Part shown: positions 16,805-26,518 of the stretch, one piece after another
Numbering within the stretch: position 1 is the first letter of the stretch
Layout of the letters: the number at the start of each line of letters is the position of its first letter
NCBI GenBank assembly: GCA_965206675.1
Contig: CBDBKL010000002.1
Span: forward strand, 8,860-72,859
Direction of reading: 5' to 3'
Length of the DNA: 64,000 nucleotides
Origin: CBDBKL01 sp965206675
GTDB lineage: Bacteria > Bdellovibrionota > Bdellovibrionia > Bdellovibrionales > JAKFYE01
The notes under the pieces: model-generated
What the model was told of the DNA's origin: nothing
Seen by the model: only the letters and a program-made list of their open reading frames with translations
Database searches by the model: none
Made by a program: the position numbers and the translations under genes

Positions 16805-19666
16805 TTAGTCTTGCGTCTCTCTATAGACATCCATTAATCGCTTTGTGTAAAGACCTTTTAAATCTTGTATTTGCTGATAAGCCTCTATGGAATTATCAAG
16901 AACAAAAGACAATTCTTCTAAACTCATTATAAGTTGAACAGCATCTGTTAAAAGAATACTGTTTTCATCTATACCTTCTATGGAATTAAACACTCCTATG
17001 TTTTGATAGTGTGAATCCATTAAATACTTATAAATTTTAAATCCAATGTCTGCATAACCCCTAATACCTGTTCTGCGCGCAGCCCTTGCCATGGCTTGCA
17101 TAATAATTAACTGATCATGCAGTTTTCTATCAAAAGTAGCCACTGGTTCTTCTTGTCCCGCTTGCGCCTTAAACCAAGGTAACAACTTATTATCTTTTAT
17201 AGAATAAGTACTAAACACGCCTCCATCTGAATCTATCATTCGCGCTGAGAGAAAATTAGCTAAACCAATTATGAAATTATATAATAACTCTCGCCCTTCA
17301 CTGATAGCTATATAATTAATACGTTCCCCATCTTCAACCCATCGAATGGTTTCATTTTCTGATTTTTCAAAGTCATCTGTTGCAGATATAAATTCATCGG
17401 CAGCCAGTATCAATTGCCCAAGGTCCGCTGCCCTTACAATATCTCCCATACCATCAGAACTTAAATCGGATACAGCAACTTGAATTATCGGATCTACAGA
17501 GTCTGACTCATTGTTAAATCCTCCACTTAAATAATCTTGATATGAACCCTCCTCTCCATCTTTTGTATAGACATAAACACCTCCCCGCTCCAAGTTTCGC
17601 AGAGGTACACTGGCTAATCCTAAAGCCAATGCATAGAAATCGTCTTTTGGAAATACATGCAGTATATCCGCTTGATCGTTTAATTGAAAACCTTCGCTCA
17701 CAAACTTCTGATCTAAATTATTCTCTTTCCAATCTTTAAAGTATTCCATATACAGAGAAGCACCCCTTACAACCATGGCCATATGGCCAATATCAGAGAC
17801 GATTCCACTCTCTTTCACTGTTTCTTTTTCTATCCCTAAAGCTCCTTTTAAAGGAATGACGTCAGGGATAGAAAAAATCCCTGTCTCTTTTCCATAAAAG
17901 AAAATATCGGGCTCTGCATCCAAACTCCGACCCATAACAGGTCGGAAAAAAGACGGCTCACGCAAACTTGGGGATTCCATTAATCTATAACCTGATACCG
18001 ATATCAGTTTGTTTAATTCAGAAAAAATATCTCTATAAAAAGTTCTCCCCGTAGGATCAATATTTAAATCTTTATCATACTTTGCCATCTTTTGCGCATG
18101 TGTCATCATAGAGAGACCAATTAATCTTCCACTTGTACTGTTACCCCCCACACTTCTTCTTCTCACTCTAAAATTATTACTATTTCCCCAAATAAGATCT
18201 GTGCCCTGTAACTCAAAGCCTCTTAACGGTTCAAGAGAAATTCCAAAAAGGTTATCAAGATAAACCCTACCCTCTCTTCTTAAAACTTCAAACATACCCC
18301 CTCTAATCTCATTATGAGCACTGTCGACTTCGGTAGATATAAAGTTCAGTATCTCCCTAACTATCTGTGGCGTATAGGATCTAATTTGTTTATCTAATTC
18401 TAAAATGACACCTTCATTAATAAATGTACTCAGTAAATCTATTATCTCTTCTTTACCCTCAAATCGTATTCTCCATACAATTACATCATGTTTAAAATTA
18501 ATAAACCACTTTTTAAAATTAAAAACACCCCTTGGTACCTTAAAGATCCCTCCCCCATGATATGGTTTTACATTATAACGTTTTAAATATTCAATATACT
18601 CTTCATTTAAATCATTTAAAAAATTATATAAAAAACTATTTCTCTCTTTTAATACCAATCTTCCCTCTTCTTGCAATAAAGGATGAGTCCAAATCTGTAA
18701 TATAATATCAAAGACCTCGCGATCACTTGAAGCCCCTAGCAGACTATCCGCAATAGGGTGTAATGCATCCACCATACTCAGAACTTCCTCAAAATCCTCT
18801 CCTAATAGAGAAACCTTCTCACCTGTCTGAGCATCTTCCACTTCAAGTGTTTCAAAAGCGGCTTCAATAATCCTCAAGTTTCTTTTCAATGATTGATCTT
18901 TATTAATCCGTTGAATCTTGTCGCGAAATTCTTCCACCATAGGAGAAAATTCATTTTCAACACGCTCTCTAACAGAGCTGATGATATTAGAATCGACTTT
19001 CTCTTCAATATCTGTTGTTTCCACGAGATCAATATCTTCATTTTCAAGCGTTTCAGGTAAATTATTTATAAAATCAATATAAAACTGAATAATACTATCT
19101 ATAACTAAACTTCCTTCGTCTATTGTGCTTAGCTCGGGAACTCTATAAACTGTGTTCAACTTTAGTAAAATCTTATCTTCATCGGATATACTTCTAATGG
19201 CTCTGGCCAATCCAGATTTTTGATTGTTCAATGTCTGTTCAAAAATACTTCCTAAGTTCTCTGGTCCCTCAAGAGCTAAGCCCAAAGCTAATTCTAAGTA
19301 ACTGCTATTATCATGAGTGAAATATGTTGAAGTTTCTGTGGAGTTTTCAAAAGCATCAAGTATTCTATAAGCTAATAATCGTATTTGTCTGGCTTCACTT
19401 AAACGTCCATTTTGCTCTTTCATTGCCGAAAGAGAAAATAAGCTACTTGTTAAATAAAAAATATTTTCAGTACTTTGAGCAACTGTTTCTCCAGGATGAA
19501 TATTAAATAAATCACTAGCTGATATAGAATAAAGCCCATTTAAATGGATAAACTCCTGCTCTATATCATAAGAGCTGCTCGTTTTGGCCCTTGTAAAAGC
19601 CTTATCTTTAGCTCCCTGACAGCCAGTGAAAATAAATAAAATAATAATAAAAAAAGATTTTTTCAA
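16805..19666 (-). CDS. Large lipoprotein of unknown function (953 residues)
   Basis: The start is a TTG with AAGGAG 8 bp upstream. MKKSFFIIILFIFTGCQG is a lipoprotein signal with lipobox FTGC. The mature chain is mostly helical, with an acidic stretch near residues 205-250 and a section around 685-700 reading LERGGVYVYTKDGEEG, a motif that recurs in the lipoprotein at 47570-49234. I recognise no enzyme family. The outer-membrane protein gene lies 15 bp upstream, so the two are almost certainly co-transcribed and may form one envelope complex. Confidence 0.78.
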   Translation of the reverse strand: MKKSFFIIILFIFTGCQGAKDKAFTRAKTSSSYDIEQEFIHLNGLYSISASDLFNIHPGETVAQSTENIFYLTSSLFSLSAMKEQNGRLSEARQIRLLAYRILDAFENSTETSTYFTHDNSSYLELALGLALEGPENLGSIFEQTLNNQKSGLARAIRSISDEDKILLKLNTVYRVPELSTIDEGSLVIDSIIQFYIDFINNLPETLENEDIDLVETTDIEEKVDSNIISSVRERVENEFSPMVEEFRDKIQRINKDQSLKRNLRIIEAAFETLEVEDAQTGEKVSLLGEDFEEVLSMVDALHPIADSLLGASSDREVFDIILQIWTHPLLQEEGRLVLKERNSFLYNFLNDLNEEYIEYLKRYNVKPYHGGGIFKVPRGVFNFKKWFINFKHDVIVWRIRFEGKEEIIDLLSTFINEGVILELDKQIRSYTPQIVREILNFISTEVDSAHNEIRGGMFEVLRREGRVYLDNLFGISLEPLRGFELQGTDLIWGNSNNFRVRRRSVGGNSTSGRLIGLSMMTHAQKMAKYDKDLNIDPTGRTFYRDIFSELNKLISVSGYRLMESPSLREPSFFRPVMGRSLDAEPDIFFYGKETGIFSIPDVIPLKGALGIEKETVKESGIVSDIGHMAMVVRGASLYMEYFKDWKENNLDQKFVSEGFQLNDQADILHVFPKDDFYALALGLASVPLRNLERGGVYVYTKDGEEGSYQDYLSGGFNNESDSVDPIIQVAVSDLSSDGMGDIVRAADLGQLILAADEFISATDDFEKSENETIRWVEDGERINYIAISEGRELLYNFIIGLANFLSARMIDSDGGVFSTYSIKDNKLLPWFKAQAGQEEPVATFDRKLHDQLIIMQAMARAARRTGIRGYADIGFKIYKYLMDSHYQNIGVFNSIEGIDENSILLTDAVQLIMSLEELSFVLDNSIEAYQQIQDLKGLYTKRLMDVYRETQD

Positions 19667-19681
19667 AAAATTTTCTCCTTT

Positions 19682-21088
19682 TTAGAAAAACATTTTAAAT
19701 TGTAATTCATGGGTTTGCTGATTATCTGTATTCCTACCAGCAAAAACATTAGAAAACATATAAGAGATTGAAGAAGGTATTCCAAACTTTCCTTTTTGAA
19801 ACCAGGATATTGTTGAAAGTGTTCCTCCTGCGTTTAACTTATACCACTCTCCATCTGTATTGTGTGACATTAAATGATAATTAAATCCTCTATCACCAGA
19901 ATATCGATCTTGATCCCTTGTTGAAAACTCACATCCCACTTCAAAATTTAAAAACTCTGTAAAAGAGTGATTTACATTTAAACCAAAGCTAATAATATCA
20001 CCTAAGTCTCTATCTACTACTTCTTTACGATCAGCACTTGGCAATAAATCTTCCACTGTTTCAGGAACACGTTTCAAAGTTTTATCCTGCATCTTCCATG
20101 TGTATGAAAGGTAAGATCCAAACTTCCATTTACTGTTAAGATGAAAATCTTGATGAAACCCTAGCTTTAACCACGTTTGATGAAAGATCGGAAGATCTAT
20201 AAAATTATCAGGATCATCCTCTGGCCCTGTCGGCAAATTAAGAGTTGCCTGCTGATATAAAACCCAAGGCGGTTTAGAGTGATACAAATACTGACTCACA
20301 ATCTGCAAGTCACCAATAACAGTTTGATCCATTTCTCTAGGAATTATATAGCCTCTTGAAAGGAGTGCGACTTCATACTCTTTAAGAACATCAGCACTCT
20401 CCAATCTTTTAAAACCTTCACACAATTGGATCATACCACTGGCCTCGAGTTGGCTCTGTTGTTCACAGCTAGAGCCTGCTATTGCATTCTTAATGTAAGC
20501 AGCATTATTCGTTCCTGTTCTGGACGCTTTTACCTGAGCTTTTAAATTTACAATTGGAAATCCAAAACCTATTGTCCACCGTTCATTAACTCCATAGGCT
20601 AAAGCTGGAACGTAATATGTGGCAAAAGCATTAGCATCAAACTCTAAGTTTCCAATTGTTAAGTCCTGTGCGTATGTTGAATGAGGAAAAGTGGTTTCTA
20701 TATATTTAACCAATTCATCTAACTCGGGCACATATTTAGAAATATTTGATGCATTCATGGCCTGATTAAGACGGCTTATGGAATAAAGAGATCCTGAGTT
20801 GTCAAATTTTTCAGTGAGCTGTGATGCATATCCTATGCGAAACTGGGGATGAAAAATTCGAGGAGGCAGAACGACTGCACTCGCTTGCATATCAACTTCG
20901 TCCTTTGTGATTTCTTCTAAGGGTATTGTTTCTATGAACCTCTTATTAGATAGGCCCAACCTGTTCATTTTCATATCCGCAAAACTCTTTGCTTTTATGA
21001 ATTTAGATAAAGCCACCCTGTGCGTTTGCGCATGCGCAAAAGGCAGCAATAAAAATAAGAATACCATAGTAAAGAATTTATAGCTCAA
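19682..21088 (-). CDS. Probable outer-membrane beta-barrel protein
   Basis: 468 residues. The start is a TTG with AAAGAGG 6 bp upstream. A signal peptide (FFTMVFLFLLLPFAHAQ) is followed by strands rich in alternating aromatic and polar residues, for example YGVNERWTIGFGFPIVNLKA, KFGSYLSYTWKM and ISFGLNVNHSF. The chain ends in FKMFF, a C-terminal Phe as in the beta-signal of outer-membrane barrels. It is followed after 15 bp by the 953-residue lipoprotein gene. The substrate or partner is unknown. Confidence 0.75.
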   Translation of the reverse strand: MSYKFFTMVFLFLLLPFAHAQTHRVALSKFIKAKSFADMKMNRLGLSNKRFIETIPLEEITKDEVDMQASAVVLPPRIFHPQFRIGYASQLTEKFDNSGSLYSISRLNQAMNASNISKYVPELDELVKYIETTFPHSTYAQDLTIGNLEFDANAFATYYVPALAYGVNERWTIGFGFPIVNLKAQVKASRTGTNNAAYIKNAIAGSSCEQQSQLEASGMIQLCEGFKRLESADVLKEYEVALLSRGYIIPREMDQTVIGDLQIVSQYLYHSKPPWVLYQQATLNLPTGPEDDPDNFIDLPIFHQTWLKLGFHQDFHLNSKWKFGSYLSYTWKMQDKTLKRVPETVEDLLPSADRKEVVDRDLGDIISFGLNVNHSFTEFLNFEVGCEFSTRDQDRYSGDRGFNYHLMSHNTDGEWYKLNAGGTLSTISWFQKGKFGIPSSISYMFSNVFAGRNTDNQQTHELQFKMFF

Positions 21089-21591
21089 CTTTTACCTCTT
21101 TAAGATTACTCTTAAAAAGCTCCTGCTCTGCATATTCTCGTTCTATCGTTTTCCTCTAAAAGACAATTAAAAAAGCTTTATTGTCTTTTGGCTACATTTA
21201 TAATGTGCTAGCTGCCCGAGTCACATTTTACAAAACTTGTCTTTATGTGACCAATTTTCCTATACATTTTGTAGTATTTCTATAGCTCTTTTACTCCTCA
21301 GAGCGAAACTACATACAGCACGATCGTTCGAGAGTTTTTTACTCTAAAATAAACGTATCTGAAATAAAATATATAAGTTCTCAGCTAAATGTTTTATGGG
21401 TTTTAAAGATCCCTATTTTTGCTTAAAACCAGTTGGGATTATAAATGTTTTTAAAAAATCATAAAGCTTAAGAGTACATTATCTATAAGATTTTGAAAAA
21501 ATACGTAAAAAGTATCAGACTGTTAAAAAACTTGTCAGCAACACAGAACCTATTCCTAATAGAAAATGAGTTCATAATTTTGAAACCTTGT
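21089..21591. other. Intergenic AT-rich stretch without a gene
   Basis: No supported coding region. A 10-bp inverted repeat AAAAGACAAT/ATTGTCTTTT (21158-21189) and a second one, GTCACAT/ATGTGAC (21220-21251), lie upstream of the outer-membrane protein gene and could be regulatory, but I cannot name a regulator. The rest is spacer up to repeat B2. Confidence 0.5.
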
Positions 21592-21723
21592 AGAGAGAAT
21601 TTTTCTCAAGGTCTCCAAATGCTCAAACAGTTCTGAGGGTTCGCAGCTCGTCTCTCCCTTTGGGAGATACGCCCTGCGCCTCAGAAAACTGCGCTTTGAA
21701 AACCTTGAGAAAAGTTCTCTCTC
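21592..21723 (+). repeat. Repeat family B, hairpin copy B2
   Basis: Arms AGAGAGAATTTTTCTCAAGG and CCTTGAGAAAAGTTCTCTCT pair with one wobble or mismatch. The core matches B1, with TCTCCCTTTGGGAGA at the tip. The last 32 bp of the right arm recur exactly, inverted, in the degenerate copy at 47194. Confidence 0.85.
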
Positions 21724-21776
21724 AAAATCTCCAAAACAAATTTTCACAGTGTTTTTTTAACAAAACGATTACAAGT

Positions 21777-21902
21777 GGACTGTCGAAAAAGCATCAGATA
21801 CGAGGCGTTCAAGCTCAAACCGAACGGAGGCGTAGTTTTTCCTACGTCGGAGTGAGTGTTTGAGTGATTGCAACGAAGTAGATGATGTTTTTTCGACAGT
21901 CC
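21777..21902 (-). repeat. Repeat family A, copy A2
   Basis: 126-bp palindrome with arms GGACTGTCGAAAAAGCATC and GATGTTTTTTCGACAGTCC. It starts 2 bp after the argS stop codon and runs away from the gene. Inner stem GGCGTAG-TTTTTC-CTACGTC. Confidence 0.88.
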
Positions 21903-21904
21903 AA

Positions 21905-23599
21905 TTACATGGATTGAGGGCGGGGGACGCCCAGTACTGTCAACCCTTGTTCCAAAACCCGTTCCGTCGCCTTCACTAAAACAAGTCGATTTTCTCTCTC
22001 TGAGGAGTTGAGTATTTTATTTTTATGATAAAACTGGTTAAAGGCAGAACACACATCCAACAAATACTGAGCCAAAATATTTGGTTTATATTTCTTATAG
22101 GAAGCTTCAAAAATCTGATCCAATTCTAATAGACGAAAAACAAGTTTTTTTTCTTCATTTGTGGTCAGTTCACCATTGATAACAAGTTCTGAATCCCACC
22201 CTGACTTTCTTAAAAGGCTTTTACACCGCACCAGTGTGTATTGCACATAGGGTCCACTATCCCCTTCAAAGTCCAATACTTTTCCCCAGTCAAAATCCAC
22301 ATTTTTTACCCTATCATTGAGAAGGTCATTGAACACGATAGCCCCTATACCAACTTGATGTGAAACTTTATCTTTGTCTTTTAAGCTCGGGTTTTTCGTC
22401 TCAATTATCTCTCTGACTGTCGCCACAGCCTTGGACAGAACATCATCCATAAAGACAACTTTTCCCTGACGCGTTGACATTTTTCCAGAGTCCTTAAATC
22501 TGTACATTCCAAACGCTATATGGTGACACTCTTTTACCCATTCATATTCCATGCGTTCTAAAACTTTAAAAACTTGTTGAAAGTGAAGAGTTTGATCAGT
22601 GCCAACAACGTATATAATTCCATCGGCTTTTAAAGTTTCGCGCCTATATATAGCAGCCGCAATATCACGTGTGGCGTAAAGAGAGGCCCCATCTGTTTTT
22701 TTTATAATACAAGGCGGTTTATCTTCACCCACATAAACAACCTTAGCCCCCTTACTCTCTTCTAAAATTCCCTTATCTCTCAATTTTTGTACCGTTTCCT
22801 CTAAAAAAGGAAGATAAAAAGCTTCACCCTGAATGAGGTCAAATTGAACACCCAATAAGCTGTAAATCCGGTTATACTCATTAATAGAAATATCTCGAAA
22901 GTGTTCCCAAATTTTTTGTATTTTTTTATCTCCATCTTCTAGCTTTTTAAAATAGGCTGCACCTTCCGCCTCTAGCTCAGGATTCTTTTTGGCCTCTTCA
23001 TGAAATCGGACATAAATAGCAAACAAAGATTCAAATGGTTCATTTTTAAAATCATATTCATCGCCCCAGGAGAGATAGGCCCACACTAATTTACCAAATT
23101 GACTTCCCCAATCTCCAATATGGTTAACACCAATGACTTTATAACCCTGTGTTTCAGCCAAGTTCCGCAAAGCCTGCCCTATAACAGTCGCTCTTAAGTG
23201 ACCAATACTCATTGGTTTTGCTACATTGGGAGACGAATATTCCACAACCAATGTTTTTCCATTTCCCTTACTGACAAAACCAATTTTATCCGTCTTAAAG
23301 GAATTGATAAGATCATTTTGTAAAAATACTATTTTTATTTTAAAATTTAAAAACCCACCAACAGCTTCCACAGACTCTAACCATTCAAAGTGTTGCTCCT
23401 GTATTTTACCAGCTAGTAACTGACTGATTTCAACAGGAGATTTTTTCATCTCTTTTGCCAATTTAAAAACAGGCAAAGCCAGCTCTCCATGGGCCGGGTC
23501 TCTTGGCCTCTCCAAAAGAGACACTATTTCAGACGTTTTTAACGGGGGCAGAACCGGTGACAAATCTTCTGCAATCTGTTTTTTAATTTGACCAATCAT
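21905..23599 (-). CDS. argS: Arginyl-tRNA synthetase
   Basis: 564 residues, full length. The N-terminal ArgRS domain spans about 1-85. The HIGH-type motif is MSIGHLRAT near residue 130, followed by GVNHIGDWGSQFGKLVWAY. The KMSKS-like motif is KMSTRQGKVVF near residue 377, and the DALR anticodon-binding domain covers the last 110 residues. It charges tRNA-Arg in the cytoplasm. It seems to be a single gene, ended by repeats A2 and B2. Confidence 0.97.
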   Translation of the reverse strand: MIGQIKKQIAEDLSPVLPPLKTSEIVSLLERPRDPAHGELALPVFKLAKEMKKSPVEISQLLAGKIQEQHFEWLESVEAVGGFLNFKIKIVFLQNDLINSFKTDKIGFVSKGNGKTLVVEYSSPNVAKPMSIGHLRATVIGQALRNLAETQGYKVIGVNHIGDWGSQFGKLVWAYLSWGDEYDFKNEPFESLFAIYVRFHEEAKKNPELEAEGAAYFKKLEDGDKKIQKIWEHFRDISINEYNRIYSLLGVQFDLIQGEAFYLPFLEETVQKLRDKGILEESKGAKVVYVGEDKPPCIIKKTDGASLYATRDIAAAIYRRETLKADGIIYVVGTDQTLHFQQVFKVLERMEYEWVKECHHIAFGMYRFKDSGKMSTRQGKVVFMDDVLSKAVATVREIIETKNPSLKDKDKVSHQVGIGAIVFNDLLNDRVKNVDFDWGKVLDFEGDSGPYVQYTLVRCKSLLRKSGWDSELVINGELTTNEEKKLVFRLLELDQIFEASYKKYKPNILAQYLLDVCSAFNQFYHKNKILNSSERENRLVLVKATERVLEQGLTVLGVPRPQSM

Positions 23600-23791
23600 A
23601 AAAAACTCTTTTGCTAAAAATTAAACCCCAACAGACATCATCGTAAAAACCTTTTACCCAGAAAAAATGAGATCATCTCAGCTCTCCCCAACCCTCAAGG
23701 CCTGTTACCTATATCACTGGCAGAAAACGGTTCTTTATGAGCAAATACCTATAGGTCCTTTAGCTATAAAATTAAGCATTACAGAATAACC

Positions 23792-23820
23792 TTTTCAGTA
23801 CCCAACCTATAGACTATAAT
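23792..23820 (+). promoter_or_regulatory. Candidate sigma-70-type promoter for the VKOR-DsbA gene
   Basis: TTTTCA, a 17-bp spacer and TATAAT, about 50 bp upstream of the proposed GTG start. The -10 is a perfect consensus; the -35 is weak. Confidence 0.5.
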
Positions 23821-23871
23821 CCAAATATAGAGTTGGTCCAACCATATATTTGGCACCAAAGAGGATGGAAA

Positions 23872-25047
23872 GTGAAAAAAGCTATAGGTTTCAAAAGACA
23901 AGTCGCCATCATTTCATCTCAACTCTTAGCTATCTTACTGCACGGCTATTTGACCTATAAGCACTACCAAATGCGATTCGGTTATGGTTCAGAATCTAGC
24001 CTTTGCAATCTCAATTCCCGATTTAACTGTGACACTGTCAATCTCAGCCATTTTGCCAAATGGTTTGAAGTTCCCGTTTCCCTTTATGGAATGTGCTTTA
24101 ATATATTTATCTTATGGATTTTAATATCTTATTTTTTAAATTCTAAAAACAATCATCTTCTGCGTTTAGCCCATATTTTATCTGGAATCTCATTACTCAC
24201 TTCGATAGGTATGGCCTACATTTCAACTTTCGAATTACAAACGTACTGTATTTTTTGCTTCCTCATTTACGTATTATCCATCATCACATTCCTTCTATTA
24301 ACTGTGCGCACTCCTCTGACTCCAATGGGACAATTTATAACCCACTGTTTGAATTGGAAAGACGGTCTTTTAAAAACAGTCCTTATAGGAAGTGTGTCCA
24401 CTCTAGGATCTGTGTTTCTCTTAGATGATATGATAAAGTCAAAAAATGCCAAAGATGCCTCACAGACGGTGCGAACCGTTCTTTTTGAGTGGTCCCAAAC
24501 CCCTAAAAAATCTATCGATTACAAACTGGGAATTCACAAAGGGGCTGACATTTCTAATGCTAAAATGAGAATTGCTGAATTTGCTGATTTTGAATGTTCC
24601 CACTGTGCAACCACTTTTCCCACACTCAAACGTTTTATCGATGCCTATTCAGAGCATGTTACCCTTGTTTTCTTTAATTTCCCCTTAGATGATTGCAAAA
24701 CGCAAAGCCGACGTTGTGAGTTAGCCAAGTCGGTTTATTGCGCTGAAAAACAAAATCGTGAGTGGCCAGTCCATGATTGGATATTTAATAACTTCCAATC
24801 CTTTTCGTTAGCTGATTTAGAAACATCCACAAGACAGATGGGCTTGGACACTGAAACATTTAAAAATTGCCGCAGCTCAGACGAATCCAAAGAAGCTATC
24901 CTAAGTCAAATCGAGTTAGGAAGAAACTTAGGGGTTCAAGGAACTCCCACTATTTTTATAAATGAACGTAGAGTTTTACGCGGAAATCAATTCTTTGTTC
25001 TCGAAGAGATGTTAAAACACTTATTGGCTAACCCTGATACTCTCTGA
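23872..25047 (+). CDS. VKOR-DsbA fusion (periplasmic disulfide-forming enzyme)
   Basis: 391 residues from a GTG with AGAGGA about 6 bp upstream. Residues 10-150 are a vitamin K epoxide reductase domain with four to five membrane segments: a cysteine pair around SLCNLNSRFNCD and the active CxxC in YCIFCFLIYVL. Residues 210-385 are a DsbA-like thioredoxin domain with CSHC in FADFECSHCATTFP and the cis-Pro loop VQGTPTIF. Such fusions oxidise protein thiols and pass electrons to quinone in one chain, replacing DsbA plus DsbB. It stands alone with a promoter upstream. Confidence 0.88.
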   Translation: MKKAIGFKRQVAIISSQLLAILLHGYLTYKHYQMRFGYGSESSLCNLNSRFNCDTVNLSHFAKWFEVPVSLYGMCFNIFILWILISYFLNSKNNHLLRLAHILSGISLLTSIGMAYISTFELQTYCIFCFLIYVLSIITFLLLTVRTPLTPMGQFITHCLNWKDGLLKTVLIGSVSTLGSVFLLDDMIKSKNAKDASQTVRTVLFEWSQTPKKSIDYKLGIHKGADISNAKMRIAEFADFECSHCATTFPTLKRFIDAYSEHVTLVFFNFPLDDCKTQSRRCELAKSVYCAEKQNREWPVHDWIFNNFQSFSLADLETSTRQMGLDTETFKNCRSSDESKEAILSQIELGRNLGVQGTPTIFINERRVLRGNQFFVLEEMLKHLLANPDTL

Positions 25048-25121
25048 ACCCCTTCTAAGACTCTCAGCCCATTTAATGAACACAAAACCTCTAAAGATCA
25101 TAAATTACATACAGTGTTATT

Positions 25122-25150
25122 TTGACATTGGCCTGTTATGGGATAATAAT
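25122..25150 (+). promoter_or_regulatory. Strong sigma-70-type promoter
   Basis: TTGACA, a 17-bp spacer and AATAAT (5 of 6 to consensus), ending 19 bp before the ATG at 25170. The short leader holds the AAGGGGG ribosome site. Confidence 0.7.
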
Positions 25151-25169
25151 TTCAGTTAAGGGGGCTTTT

Positions 25170-26465
25170 ATGAATGATCCACAACAGCCAGGCAAATACA
25201 ATGCTTTTAATCAAACCTATCAAGGCGATCATACCAACGCTGTTTCCCCCCCCCCTTCGAACACACGCTCTAAAAATCTAGCCGCCGTAGATCAATTGAT
25301 TAATCAAAATCAAGATCTCATGAGCCGTTTAGGAATTGCACTCAAACGAGTAGGCATTTTAGAAGAAGAATTGCAATCTTTTAAAGAAAGTCACGATCTG
25401 CTTTCAAAACAATTAACAACGGATCAAGATGAAAATGAAAGATTAAAACTTTCAGAAGAACGCCTTACTCTTATGATGGCTGACCTTAAAAAAGACCGAT
25501 CAGAGACTGAAAAGCAATTTGCAAACGTCTATACAGAGTGTGCAGATGTAAAAAATCAAAACTCTGACCTTTTAACTAAACTGTCTCGACATAAACGATA
25601 CCAACAGAGAATAAAAAAGCACATACGACCCTACCTTAATCAAATAAAAACAGAAATAGAAAAACTCGAAGAAGAGTGTGCCTCTCACACAGTTCAAAAA
25701 GCCAAGTTGGACTCAAGACTCCATGAGGTTCAAAAAAATCTTAAGGATTCCATCGACTACATTCAAACGCAGTCCGAAGAATTTAAAACGCATCAAAATC
25801 AACTCATAGAACTCCATGAGAAAGAAAAAGAAAAACTCAAAGAGGAAAACCAATCCCTCACTGATCGCTGTCAAGAAACACAAGAGAAATGCAACCAGTT
25901 AAACTCTGACATGGAATCACTCCAAGAGAAAAATATCAATTTAGAAAATAAAACCATTATCATTGAACGAACTCTTGAAGACATAAAGAAGGGCTATTTA
26001 GAAAAAGAATCAGAGCTTAAAAATGATATTTCTAAATTAAAAGTAGAAAAACAAAAAATTGAAATGGCCACAACACTATCTGACGAGAATTTACAGTCCT
26101 ATACGAAGAGGCTGAAAGAAAAAGAAGATGAATGCGATGAGCTGAAAAAACAACTCGAAGGACAAAAAACCTTATTTAATGAAACAGTTAAAAAACTGGA
26201 TAAAATCACTGAAAAAGAAGAGGCCACTCAAAGATTAAACAAAGAGTTAAGCCTAAGCCTTCAAAAACAAAGAGCTGATCTCCAAGAATATGCAAGTAAT
26301 AATAAGGAGTTACAGAAAAATGCTTCAGAAAAGGTTGAAGCTCTATGTTCTGTTCTGGAATCAACAGTTGCAGATGCCCCTAAATCCTCTCCTCAATACC
26401 ATAGAATTGAAAAATTACTTGCAGAAATTGAAAGCGGATTTATAAACAATAAAAGTATAAGATAA
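25170..26465 (+). CDS. Long coiled-coil protein with a poly-C tract near the start
   Basis: 431 residues from the ATG with AAGGGGGC upstream; a TTG start at 25122 would place the -35 inside the gene. Residues 1-40 are Gln/Asn/Pro-rich and disordered. From about 50 to 420 the chain is charged heptad coiled coil (EERLTLMMADLKKDR, ELKKQLEGQKTLFNE), without transmembrane segments or enzyme motifs. A run of ten C at 25246-25255 encodes Ser-Pro-Pro-Pro at residues 27-30; slippage there would frameshift nearly the whole protein. A structural or scaffold role is inference. Confidence 0.75.
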   Translation: MNDPQQPGKYNAFNQTYQGDHTNAVSPPPSNTRSKNLAAVDQLINQNQDLMSRLGIALKRVGILEEELQSFKESHDLLSKQLTTDQDENERLKLSEERLTLMMADLKKDRSETEKQFANVYTECADVKNQNSDLLTKLSRHKRYQQRIKKHIRPYLNQIKTEIEKLEEECASHTVQKAKLDSRLHEVQKNLKDSIDYIQTQSEEFKTHQNQLIELHEKEKEKLKEENQSLTDRCQETQEKCNQLNSDMESLQEKNINLENKTIIIERTLEDIKKGYLEKESELKNDISKLKVEKQKIEMATTLSDENLQSYTKRLKEKEDECDELKKQLEGQKTLFNETVKKLDKITEKEEATQRLNKELSLSLQKQRADLQEYASNNKELQKNASEKVEALCSVLESTVADAPKSSPQYHRIEKLLAEIESGFINNKSIR

Positions 26466-26518
26466 CTTTCCTATACATTTCGCTATTTATTCAAAGGCAC
26501 TCAGGACCTGTTCACAAA

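Noticed and set aside
21220..21251. CRP-like site at the GTCACAT/ATGTGAC inverted repeat
   Set aside because: The half-sites face the wrong way and the spacing is 18 bp, unlike TGTGA-N6-TCACA.
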